Under the pieces are notes generated by a model that made no database searches, had not been told where the DNA came from, and was given only the letters and a program-made list of their open reading frames with translations. Below are positions 1 to 6,586 of a stretch of 9,436 nt of DNA, piece by piece. The stretch spans positions 1 through 9,436 of the forward strand of contig JANXVK010000630.1 in the NCBI GenBank assembly GCA_025351675.1, in the 5' to 3' direction. The position numbers and the translations under genes are program-made. Within the stretch, counting starts at the first letter, position 1, and each line of letters opens with the position of its first letter. This DNA comes from Rhizobacter sp. GTDB lineage: Bacteria > Pseudomonadota > Gammaproteobacteria > Burkholderiales > Burkholderiaceae_C.

Positions 1-1714
1 GGCGAAGATCAACCGCCGCGCGTATGCGGAAATGTTCGGCCCCACAAAAGGCGACCGCGTGCGCCTGGCCGACACCGGCCTGATCGTCGAGGTCGAACAC
101 GACCACACTTTGCGCGCCGGCGGCTACGGTGAAGAAGTGAAGTTCGGCGGCGGCAAGACCATCCGCGACGGCATGGGCCAAAGCCAGCGCCTGGCCGCCG
201 AGGTGGCCGACACCGTCATCACCAACGCCTTGATCATCGACCACTGGGGCATCGTCAAGGCCGACATCGGGCTCAAGAACGGCCTGATCGCGGCGATCGG
301 CAAGGCGGGCAACCCCGACGTGCAGCCCGGTGTCGACATCGTCATCGGTCCCGGCACCGAGATCATCGCGGGCGAGGGCAACATCGTCACGGCAGGCGGC
401 ATCGACACGCACATCCACTTCATCTGCCCGCAGCAGATCGAAGAGGCGCTGATGAGCGGCGTGACGACGATGATGGGCGGCGGCACCGGCCCGGCCACCG
501 GCACCTTCGCGACCACCTGCACGCCGGGCGCCTGGCACATCCACTCGATGCTGCGCAGCGCCGAGAGCTTCCCGATGAACCTGGGCTTCCAGGGCAAGGG
601 CAACAGCTCGCTGCCCGGCGCGCTCGACGAGCAGATCGAAGCCGGCGCCTACGGCCTGAAGCTGCACGAAGACTGGGGCACGACGCCCGCGTCGATCGAC
701 AACTGCCTGACGGTCGCCGACCGGCACGACGTGCAGGTCACGATCCACACCGACACGTTGAACGAGTCGGGCTTCGTCGAAGACACGGTGGCCGCGTTCA
801 AGGGCCGCACGATCGCGACCTTCCACACCGAAGGCGCCGGCGGTGGGCACGCTCCCGACATCATCAAGGTCGCGGGGCTGCCGAACGTGCTGCCCTCGTC
901 GACGAATCCGACGATGCCGTACACCGTCAACACCGTCGACGAGCACCTGGACATGCTGATGGTCTGCCACCACCTCGATGGTCGAATAGCCGAAGACCTG
1001 GCGTTCGCCGAGAGCCGCATCCGGCGCGAGACGATCGCCGCCGAAGACATCCTGCACGACCTCGGCGTGTTCTCGATGATGAGCTCCGACAGTCAGGCGA
1101 TGGGCCGAGTCGGCGAGGTCATCATCCGCACTTGGCAGGCCGCGCACAAGATGAAGGCGCAGCGCGGCACGCTGCCGGAAGACAACGCGCGCCACGACAA
1201 CTTCCGCGTCAAGCGCTACATCGCCAAGTACACGATCAACCCGGCCATCACGCAAGGCATCTCGCACGTCGTCGGCTCGATCGAGGTTGGCAAGCTCGCC
1301 GATCTGGTGGTCTGGAAGCCGGCGTTCTTCGGCGTGAAACCAAGCCTGATCATCAAGGGCGGCATGATCGCTGCAGCCGCGATGGGCGACCCGAACGCGA
1401 GCATCCCGACGCCGCAACCGGTGCACTACCGGCCGATGTTTGGCGCGTTCGGCGCGGCGATGAACAACACCTGCATCACCTTCATGTCGAAGGCCGGCGT
1501 GGCCGCCGGTGTGCCGCAGCAGTTGGGTTTGAGGCGGCGTGTCGAAGCGGTGAAGAACACGCGCACGATCGGCAAGAAGGACATGGTCCACAACGCCGGC
1601 ACGCCGAACATCGAGGTCGACGCGCAGACCTACGAAGTGCGCGCCGACGGCGTGCTGCTGACCTGCGAGCCCGCCACCGAGCTGCCAATGGCGCAGCGCT
1701 ATTTTTTGTTCTGA
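1..1714 (+). CDS. ureC: Urease subunit alpha (catalytic), lacks only its first codon
   Basis: UreC carries the dinickel site that hydrolyses urea to ammonia and carbamate in the cytoplasm, as part of the UreABC apoenzyme. The open frame runs off the left edge and reads [18 protein letters not shown]. Base 1 is a G in register with the third base of an ATG, so probably only 'AT' of the start is missing. Numbering from the Met at 32, all the family's key residues are present: His127 and His129 (HIHF), the carbamylated Lys210 (GLKLHEDWG), His239, His265, the flap pair Cys312-His313 (MVCHHLD) and the nickel ligand Asp353 (SSDSQAMGR). Their spacing agrees with Klebsiella UreC at a constant offset of seven. 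The length of about 570 aa is normal. The expected partners ureA and ureB would lie to the left, outside the window. No ureE, ureF or ureG follows, because the next gene is convergent 34 bp away. The gene looks fully functional. Confidence 0.98.
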   Translation, partial: AKINRRAYAEMFGPTKGDRVRLADTGLIVEVEHDHTLRAGGYGEEVKFGGGKTIRDGMGQSQRLAAEVADTVITNALIIDHWGIVKADIGLKNGLIAAIGKAGNPDVQPGVDIVIGPGTEIIAGEGNIVTAGGIDTHIHFICPQQIEEALMSGVTTMMGGGTGPATGTFATTCTPGAWHIHSMLRSAESFPMNLGFQGKGNSSLPGALDEQIEAGAYGLKLHEDWGTTPASIDNCLTVADRHDVQVTIHTDTLNESGFVEDTVAAFKGRTIATFHTEGAGGGHAPDIIKVAGLPNVLPSSTNPTMPYTVNTVDEHLDMLMVCHHLDGRIAEDLAFAESRIRRETIAAEDILHDLGVFSMMSSDSQAMGRVGEVIIRTWQAAHKMKAQRGTLPEDNARHDNFRVKRYIAKYTINPAITQGISHVVGSIEVGKLADLVVWKPAFFGVKPSLIIKGGMIAAAAMGDPNASIPTPQPVHYRPMFGAFGAAMNNTCITFMSKAGVAAGVPQQLGLRRRVEAVKNTRTIGKKDMVHNAGTPNIEVDAQTYEVRADGVLLTCEPATELPMAQRYFLF

Positions 1715-1723
1715 CGGCGCGCG

Positions 1724-1764
1724 CGGTGCCGTGACGGCGGCACCGGCCTCAAGCCGTGCCGGTG
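1724..1764. terminator. Hairpin cluster between convergent genes, possible bidirectional terminator
   Basis: A perfect 8-bp stem CGGTGCCG / CGGCACCG (1724-1731 with 1738-1745) closes a 6-nt loop ten bases after the ureC stop. The middle arm can instead pair with a third arm: CGGCAC at 1738-1743 with GTGCCG at 1756-1761, or CACCGGC at 1741-1747 with GCCGGTG at 1758-1764. The last structure overlaps the stop codon of the minus-strand gene. There is no T run on either side, so intrinsic termination would be weak. The role as a shared terminator is inferred from its position between two convergent genes. Confidence 0.45.
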
Positions 1765-2141
1765 TGCTCGCTCAACGCGCGCGACAGCGCGCGGGCCGCA
1801 TCGTGCGACATCTCGATCGGCAGCACCTGGCCGGAGTCGAACTGCAGGTGCAAGCGCACCTGACCCACGCTCGCCGCGGGCATCACGCCGACGACGAGGC
1901 ATTGCACCGCCACCGGCAGATCCTCGGTCGACTCGGGTTGCCGGACATCGGCATTCAACAGCGCCGCGGCGATGACGGGGACATCGACCTCTCTGACCTC
2001 GATCAAGGTCTCGCGCACCTTCCCATCGATCGTCGACTCGGTCTCGATGACGACGCTCGCGTCGCCGCTGCTGGTCGCGCCGGCGACCGACTCCTTCACT
2101 TCTTCGACGGTCACCTCGACCTTGTCCGGCTGCTGCTTCAT
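1749..2141 (-). CDS. Uncharacterised acidic 130-aa protein
   Basis: I do not recognise this family. The protein begins MKQQPDKVEVTVEEVKE and is acidic, with no signal peptide and no membrane segment, so it is probably cytoplasmic. Residues 1-55 are rich in Glu, Val and Thr in an alternating pattern that suggests beta strands. Residues 75-110 (VAVQCLVVGV, VRLHLQFDSG) look like further strands. The end, from about 112 to 126 (SHDAARALSRALSEH), looks like an amphipathic helix. The reading frame stays open upstream to an ATG at 2228. I chose the ATG at 2141 because AAGGA lies 8 nt before it (2150-2154) and a TAGAAT hexamer (2183-2188) sits where a -10 box would give a leader of about 35 nt. The gene is convergent with ureC and divergent from the restriction-modification remnant, so it is probably monocistronic. 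The start is fairly secure; the function is unknown. Confidence 0.75.
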   Translation of the reverse strand: MKQQPDKVEVTVEEVKESVAGATSSGDASVVIETESTIDGKVRETLIEVREVDVPVIAAALLNADVRQPESTEDLPVAVQCLVVGVMPAASVGQVRLHLQFDSGQVLPIEMSHDAARALSRALSEHTGTA

Positions 2142-2149
2142 CTGCAAAA

Positions 2150-2188
2150 TCCTTGGGTTGGCGTGGGGCTCGCCTGCCAGCGATTCTA
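2150..2188 (-). promoter_or_regulatory. Putative promoter -10 and RBS of the 130-aa gene
   Basis: Read on the minus strand, TAGAAT (2183-2188) matches the sigma70 -10 consensus at five of six positions, and AAGGA (2150-2154) is an 8-nt-spaced Shine-Dalgarno sequence for the ATG at 2141. I find no good -35 hexamer 16-18 bp upstream; TTGTAA lies about 24 bp away, which is too far. The -10 assignment is therefore tentative, while the ribosome binding site is convincing. Confidence 0.4.
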
Positions 2189-2291
2189 GGTCGCAGTCGA
2201 CGCCCTCCGGCGTTACAAGACGTCTCACCGGATGCAGGCCGATTGCGCAGAGAATCGGCCGACCCGATTTTCAGTACGACGCCACTCCCCC

Positions 2292-2924
<633 letters not shown>

Positions 2925-2972
2925 ATCGCGCCTCGCGAAGCCGGGGGTCAAGGCGCCGAGACGGCGCTCGGC

Positions 2973-3686
2973 ATGAGCCAGGCGGTGAAGGTGATCCTGA
3001 TGAAACGGGAGTTCAGCCACCAGAAGAAGACGAACGAGGCGCGCGAACTGGCGATTCGCCAGATCATCAGTTCGGCCGTGGTCTCCGACGATGTGGTCGA
3101 CATCTTCGAAGCGGTCGGGCTTGACAAGCCGAACATCGGCATCCTCGACGACGCGTTTCTCGCCGAGGTGCGGATGCTGCCCGAGCGCAACCTTGCGGTC
3201 GAATTGCTGGAGCGTTTGCTGCACGGCGAGATCTGCTCGCGCTTCGCGAGCAACGTGGTGCAGAACAAGAAATTCTCCGACATGCTCGCCGACGTGGTGC
3301 AGCGCTACCAGAACCGATCCATCGAAGCCGCGCAGGTGATGGAAGAGCTGGTGCAGATGGCGAAGAAATTTCGCGAGGCGGCGGCGCGCGGCGAGCAGCT
3401 CGGGCTGACCGAAGACGAGGTGCGCTTTTACGACGCGCTCGCGAACAACGAATCGGCCGTGCGCGAGCTCAGCGACGAAACGCTCAAGAAGATCGCCCAC
3501 GAACTGACCGACAACCTGCGCCGCAACCTGAGCGCCGACTGGTCGGCGCGCGAGAGCGTGCAGGCCAAGCTGCGGCTGATGGTCAAGCGCATCCTGCGCA
3601 AGTACAAATGCCCGCCCGACCAGGAGAACGCTGCGGTCGATCTGGTGCTGCAACAGGCGCGGGAGTTGGCCGAAGCCTGGGCTTGA
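2973..3686 (+). pseudogene. hsdR: Type I restriction endonuclease subunit R (HsdR), C-terminal domain remnant
   Basis: The 237-residue open frame corresponds to the extreme C-terminal part of HsdR (the DUF3387-type helical domain). Recognisable blocks are ELAIRQIISSAVVSDDVVDIF (28-45), NLAVELLERLL (73-83), RYQNRSIEAAQVMEEL (111-126), GEQLGLTEDEVRFYDALANNESAV (140-163) and LRLMVKRILRKYKCPPD (200-216). This domain normally docks HsdR onto the rest of the complex. The N-terminal nuclease and the two RecA-like motor domains, several hundred residues, are missing. Similarity starts around SQAVKVIL, where intact proteins would continue far upstream. The ATG at 2973 has no clear ribosome binding site, so this is probably a leftover rather than a new short gene, although the frame itself is undamaged. 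It lies in the same reading frame as the hsdM piece, separated by only about 60 bp with neither hsdS nor the rest of hsdR between them. This points to an internal deletion. Confidence 0.85.
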
Positions 3687-3766
3687 CGCGCCGCGGCGAC
3701 TGACGACGGCTTCGCGTCCTACGTCGAGGCTCGCGCGGCTCCGATGCCTTTCTGCACTCGCCTCCG

Positions 3767-3790
3767 TACGATGGCGCGAGACTTCAGGAG
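3767..3790 (+). promoter_or_regulatory. Putative -10 hexamer and strong RBS before the membrane-protein gene
   Basis: TACGAT (3767-3772) could serve as a -10 element for the two-gene unit that follows. No acceptable -35 is visible. AGGAG at 3786-3790 lies 6 nt before the ATG at 3797 and is a convincing Shine-Dalgarno sequence that fixes that start. The promoter part is a guess; the ribosome binding site is well supported. Confidence 0.35.
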
Positions 3791-3796
3791 ATCACC

Positions 3797-4339
3797 ATGA
3801 ACACCGACACCCTCGATGAACTCGCCGCCTTGGGCGACTCCAGCGAGCCCCGGGCGACGGCAGCCCGCGCGTTGACCGACATGGTCGAGCGCAACCCGAT
3901 GCCAGCGGTGCTGGCCGCAGCCGCCGCCGGCGCGGGGCTGATGGCGCTGGTCGCGCTGCTGGCGCGCCACGACCCCGACCCGCTCGCGCCAGTGCCGCTG
4001 GTCGCTTCGCGCGGCATCGACTATGCCGCGCTCAAGCAGCAGATCGCCGACCTCGCGGATCGCGTGACCCGCGCGGTACCGGTCGATGCCGCGAAGCAGC
4101 GCGTCGAGCACGCCGGCGACGCGCTCGCCGATAGCTGGGGCTCGGTTCGCGAGCAAGCACTCAAGGCGCTCGACCGCTTCGAGCCGCAGGCGAGCGCGGC
4201 GATCAAGGCCGCGCGCGAGAATCCCGTTTGGACGGCGCTGATCGTCGGCGCCGTCGGTGCGCTGGTCGGCTCGCAGATACTCGGTGGCAGGCCGGCCGCG
4301 CCGGCCGAACCGCAATCCGACCCGAGTGCCGACGCATGA
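3797..4339 (+). CDS. Small two-helix membrane protein, ElaB/YqjD (DUF883)-like
   Basis: This 180-aa protein has two hydrophobic segments, at about residues 36-57 and 144-163. Each is introduced by a basic or acidic residue plus 'NP' (ERNPMPAVL and RENPVWTAL) and is rich in Gly and Ala (GAGLMALVALL, GAVGALVGSQIL). That layout resembles the single C-terminal 'ENPW' membrane anchor of ElaB/YqjD-type proteins, which are inner-membrane and ribosome-associated, but here it occurs twice. The central region (74-140) is helical and charged (YAALKQQIADLADRVTRAV, REQALKALDRFEPQASAAIKAA), so the protein may form a membrane hairpin with a cytoplasmic helical domain. The Pro-rich tail (165-180) looks disordered. 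AGGAG precedes the ATG by 6 nt. The stop overlaps the next start as ATGA, so it is translationally coupled to the transglutaminase-like gene. The family assignment is tentative. Confidence 0.85.
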   Translation: MNTDTLDELAALGDSSEPRATAARALTDMVERNPMPAVLAAAAAGAGLMALVALLARHDPDPLAPVPLVASRGIDYAALKQQIADLADRVTRAVPVDAAKQRVEHAGDALADSWGSVREQALKALDRFEPQASAAIKAARENPVWTALIVGAVGALVGSQILGGRPAAPAEPQSDPSADA

Positions 4340-5130
4340 GACTTCAGATCAGCTGCGCGATGACCTTGCAGGCCGCAGCCGATTGCCCGACCGTCGCGAT
4401 GCTGCGACCGCGCAGCGGCGAGGCGCAGTGGCTCGTCAGCGAGAGCTACGACTTCGAGCCGCGGGTGCGCATCACCGAATACGTCGATGCGTACGGCAAC
4501 CTGTGCCAGCGCTTCGTCATCCCGCAAGGGCAGATGACGATCCGGATCGCTGCGGTGGTCGAGACCGAAGACGACATCGTCGTCGACATGAACGCGCCGG
4601 CCACTTCCATCGCGATGCTGCCGAACGACACGTTGCAGTACCTTCTGCAAAGCCGCTACTGCCCTTCCGACAAGCCCGAGGTCGAAACCCGGGCGCTGCA
4701 GATCGTCGGCAAGCTGGCGCCGGGTTATGCGCAGGTCGAGGCGATCCGCGCCTGGATCCACGCCAACATCGTGTACCGCTACGGCGTCAGCACACTGTCG
4801 ACCGACGCGCTCGACACGCTCGCGGCCGGCGCCGGCGTGTGCCGCGATTTCTCGCACATCGGCATCACGCTGTGCCGCAGCCTCGGGATCCCGGCGCGCA
4901 TGGTCGTCGGCTACCTGTACCGGCTCGATCCGATGGACTTGCACGCCTGGTTCGAGACCTTCATCGACGGCCGCTGGTACACCTTCGACGCGACCCAGGA
5001 TCAGGCGCGCGGCGGTCGTGTCGTCGTGGCGTACGGCCATGACGCTGCCGACGTCGCCTTCATCTCGAACTACGCCGCGCTCGAGACGACCGCGCTGAAC
5101 GTCACGGTCGATCTCGCACCGGAAGGCTGA
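4336..5130 (+). CDS. Transglutaminase-like (cysteine protease fold) family protein
   Basis: This 264-aa protein has the bacterial transglutaminase-like layout. A beta-rich N-terminal domain (about 1-110, including VRITEYVDAYGNLCQRFVIPQG) is followed by the catalytic core. The triad can be read directly: Cys169 in GAGVCRDFSHI, His203 in DLHAWFETFIDGRW and Asp218 in TFDATQD. Proteins of this class act as proteases, amidases or crosslinking enzymes, and the substrate cannot be told from the sequence. There is no signal peptide, so it is probably cytoplasmic. The start at 4336 is set by the ATGA overlap with the upstream membrane-protein gene. The frame stays open further upstream, but only as a shadow of that gene. 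No alpha-E or ATP-grasp partner genes, which often accompany related transglutaminases, are in the window. The family call is strong; the biological role is unknown. Confidence 0.93.
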   Translation: MRLQISCAMTLQAAADCPTVAMLRPRSGEAQWLVSESYDFEPRVRITEYVDAYGNLCQRFVIPQGQMTIRIAAVVETEDDIVVDMNAPATSIAMLPNDTLQYLLQSRYCPSDKPEVETRALQIVGKLAPGYAQVEAIRAWIHANIVYRYGVSTLSTDALDTLAAGAGVCRDFSHIGITLCRSLGIPARMVVGYLYRLDPMDLHAWFETFIDGRWYTFDATQDQARGGRVVVAYGHDAADVAFISNYAALETTALNVTVDLAPEG

Positions 5131-5159
5131 GTGCGGAGTCGATGGCAGGCGCTTCGTCG

Positions 5160-5374
5160 CCCTGCCCCGGCCCCGGAAACCACGGCCTGAACATCGTGTG
5201 CCGCCCCGCTGATGACACCGGCCGTGCCGCTGTGCACAGGTCCATGATCGACTCGACGATCGCCAGACCGAGCTTCAGGCCACCGCTGCCGAGCAACTTC
5301 AGCTTCAGATCGCCGTTCTTGACGTAGCGGGCGTTCGCATCGAGCGCACCGAACCGCGTGACCGACGACTGGGC
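5160..5374 (-). pseudogene. Possible decayed C-terminal fragment of a sensor histidine kinase
   Basis: No intact gene occupies the 271 bp between the transglutaminase gene and the ABC ATPase gene. The minus strand carries an open stretch with the outline of a histidine-kinase ATPase end. It reads RFGALDANAR (RF at about 5356, like the F box 'RF..D..R'), then GGLKLGLAIVESIMDL (from about 5284, like the G2 box GGxGLGLAIV), then VSSAGRHTMFRPWFPGP (to about 5168, like the last strands of the ATPase domain). The spacing between the G2-like block and the FRPWFPG block agrees with what I remember of such kinases. The middle Gly of GxGLGL is replaced by Lys, there is no H box or N box, and no start codon context exists. 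I infer a remnant. A chance Leu/Lys/Gly-rich reading is the main alternative. Confidence 0.35.
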
Positions 5375-5401
5375 GCAAGGTCTCTTAGCGGCAGCTCGGG
5401 C

Positions 5402-6475
5402 CTACGTGCGCTCGAACGCGATCACGTGGTCCATGTCGAGGCGGATGCCGATGCGTTCGCCGAGCCGGTGGTTGTGGTGCGAGGGCACCATCGAGAGCAC
5501 GCGCGCGCCGCCGTCGGTGCGCAGCGTGTAGAGAATTTCGGCGCCGCGAAACGCGCGCTGCTGCACGCACGCCTGGATCGGGCTGGCATCGTCGTGGACC
5601 ACGTCGTCGGGTCGCAGCAGCACGTCGACCCGGCTGCCCGGGGCCGGTGGCGCCGCGGCGCCCGGCAGCACGATCGGTGTGCTGCTGCGCACTTCGCCGA
5701 GCTCGATGCGCAGGCGCTGCGCGTCGAGCACGGTGGCTTCGACGAACACACCTTGGCCGATGAAGTCGGCGACGAAGCGGTTCACCGGCCGGTGGTACAG
5801 GTTGTACGCGCTGTCGAGCTGCTGGATGCGGCCGTCGTTCATCACGGCGATCTCGTCGGCCATCGCGAAGGCCTCGTTCTGGTCGTGGGTGACGAACACG
5901 GCGGTCGTGCCGGTCGCTTTCAGGATCGCGCGCACCTCGACCGCGAGTTGCTCGCGCAGATCGACGTCGAGGTTCGAGAACGGCTCGTCAAGCAGCAGCA
6001 GGCGCGGTTGCGGCGCGAGCGCGCGCGCCAGCGCGACGCGCTGCTGCTGGCCGCCCGAGAGTTCGTGCGCAAAGCGCTCGCTCGCGCCGGCCAGGCCGAC
6101 CATCTCCAGCAACCGCGCCACGCGCTCGCGCGCCACGGCCGCGTCGCGCACCCCGAACCCGACATTGCGCTCGACGTTCAAATGAGGGAACAGCGCGTAG
6201 TCCTGAAACACCATGCCGACCCGGCGCCGCTCCGGCGCCAGGTGCGCGGCTCGGCTGCTTACGACGGCATCGTCGATGCGGATCTCGCCCGCGCTGACCC
6301 GCTCGAAACCGGCGATGCAGCGCAGCACCGTGGTCTTGCCGCAGCCCGACGGCCCGAGCAGGCAGCAGATCGTGCCGGGCGCGAGCGCCAGGTCGAGACC
6401 GGCAAACGTGTCGCGCGTGGCGTAGCGGTGGCTCAGGTCGCGCAGCGTCAGAACGGGGTCGGTGCGGGGGCTCAT
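5402..6475 (-). CDS. fbpC: ABC transporter ATP-binding protein, probable ferric iron importer (FbpC-like)
   Basis: This 357-aa protein is the ATP-hydrolysing subunit of an importer. It shows Walker A GPSGCGKT (41-48), Q-loop Gln91 (VFQDYALFPHLN), signature LSGGQ (139-143), Walker B LLLLDEP (159-165), D-loop SNLD (167-170) and H-loop His197 (VTHDQNEA). Residues from about 240 form a TOBE-like regulatory domain (DVLLRPDDVVHDDASP, FRGAEILYTL, SMVPSHHNHRLGERIGIRL). This type of C-terminal domain goes with ferric-iron-type transporters, and the divergent neighbour is the matching fused permease. Spermidine/putrescine or thiamine transport are less likely alternatives. The start is the ATG at 6475, directly before SPRTDPVLTLRDLSHRY. 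The frame is open for a long way upstream, but only antisense to the permease gene. No clear ribosome binding site is seen. The ATPase is complete, with all nucleotide-binding motifs intact. Confidence 0.93.
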   Translation of the reverse strand: MSPRTDPVLTLRDLSHRYATRDTFAGLDLALAPGTICCLLGPSGCGKTTVLRCIAGFERVSAGEIRIDDAVVSSRAAHLAPERRRVGMVFQDYALFPHLNVERNVGFGVRDAAVARERVARLLEMVGLAGASERFAHELSGGQQQRVALARALAPQPRLLLLDEPFSNLDVDLREQLAVEVRAILKATGTTAVFVTHDQNEAFAMADEIAVMNDGRIQQLDSAYNLYHRPVNRFVADFIGQGVFVEATVLDAQRLRIELGEVRSSTPIVLPGAAAPPAPGSRVDVLLRPDDVVHDDASPIQACVQQRAFRGAEILYTLRTDGGARVLSMVPSHHNHRLGERIGIRLDMDHVIAFERT

Positions 6476-6586
6476 GGCGACGGCGGCACTCGGTTCGGCG
6501 CTCGGTTCGGCGCTCGGTCGGTATTGTTGATGCGAAGCATTCCGTCCGCACCTTACACTGCGCGCGGCCACCGCCTCCTCGATCTT
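6476..6586. promoter_or_regulatory. Divergent promoter region of fbpC and fbpB
   Basis: This 111-bp gap must hold the control signals for both transporter genes. It contains 12-bp direct repeats (6489-6521), a short palindrome ATGC-gaa-GCAT (6530-6540) and TACACT (6554-6559), which could be a rightward -10 box 33 bp before the GTG start of fbpB. No matching -35 element is present. I see no convincing Fur-box-like AT-rich 19-mer, so iron regulation cannot be read from the sequence. Confidence 0.4.
6489..6521. repeat. 12-bp tandem direct repeat, about 2.7 copies
   Basis: The unit CTCGGTTCGGCG occurs exactly at 6489-6500 and 6501-6512. A third copy (6513-6521) is partial, matching CTCGGT and then losing one T. 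The array lies just upstream of the fbpC start and at the distal side of the fbpB promoter region. Read in the fbpC frame it would encode repeats of AEPS, but it lies before the chosen ATG. It may be a regulator binding array or a replication-slippage product. Confidence 0.75.

Noticed and set aside
2142..2228. Longer start (ATG at 2228) for the 130-aa minus-strand protein
   Set aside because: The added residues have no ribosome binding site and would start upstream of the best -10 candidate. AAGGA is well placed for the ATG at 2141.
5181..5226. 7-bp inverted repeat CACGGCC / GGCCGTG as a terminator after the transglutaminase gene
   Set aside because: The loop is 32 nt long and no T tract follows, so it is likely a chance pairing in GC-rich DNA.
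5426..6529. Extending the permease upstream on the plus strand to 5426
   Set aside because: That stretch is the antisense of the ATPase gene, in which all ABC motifs are readable. The hydrophobic permease sequence starts only after about 6587.
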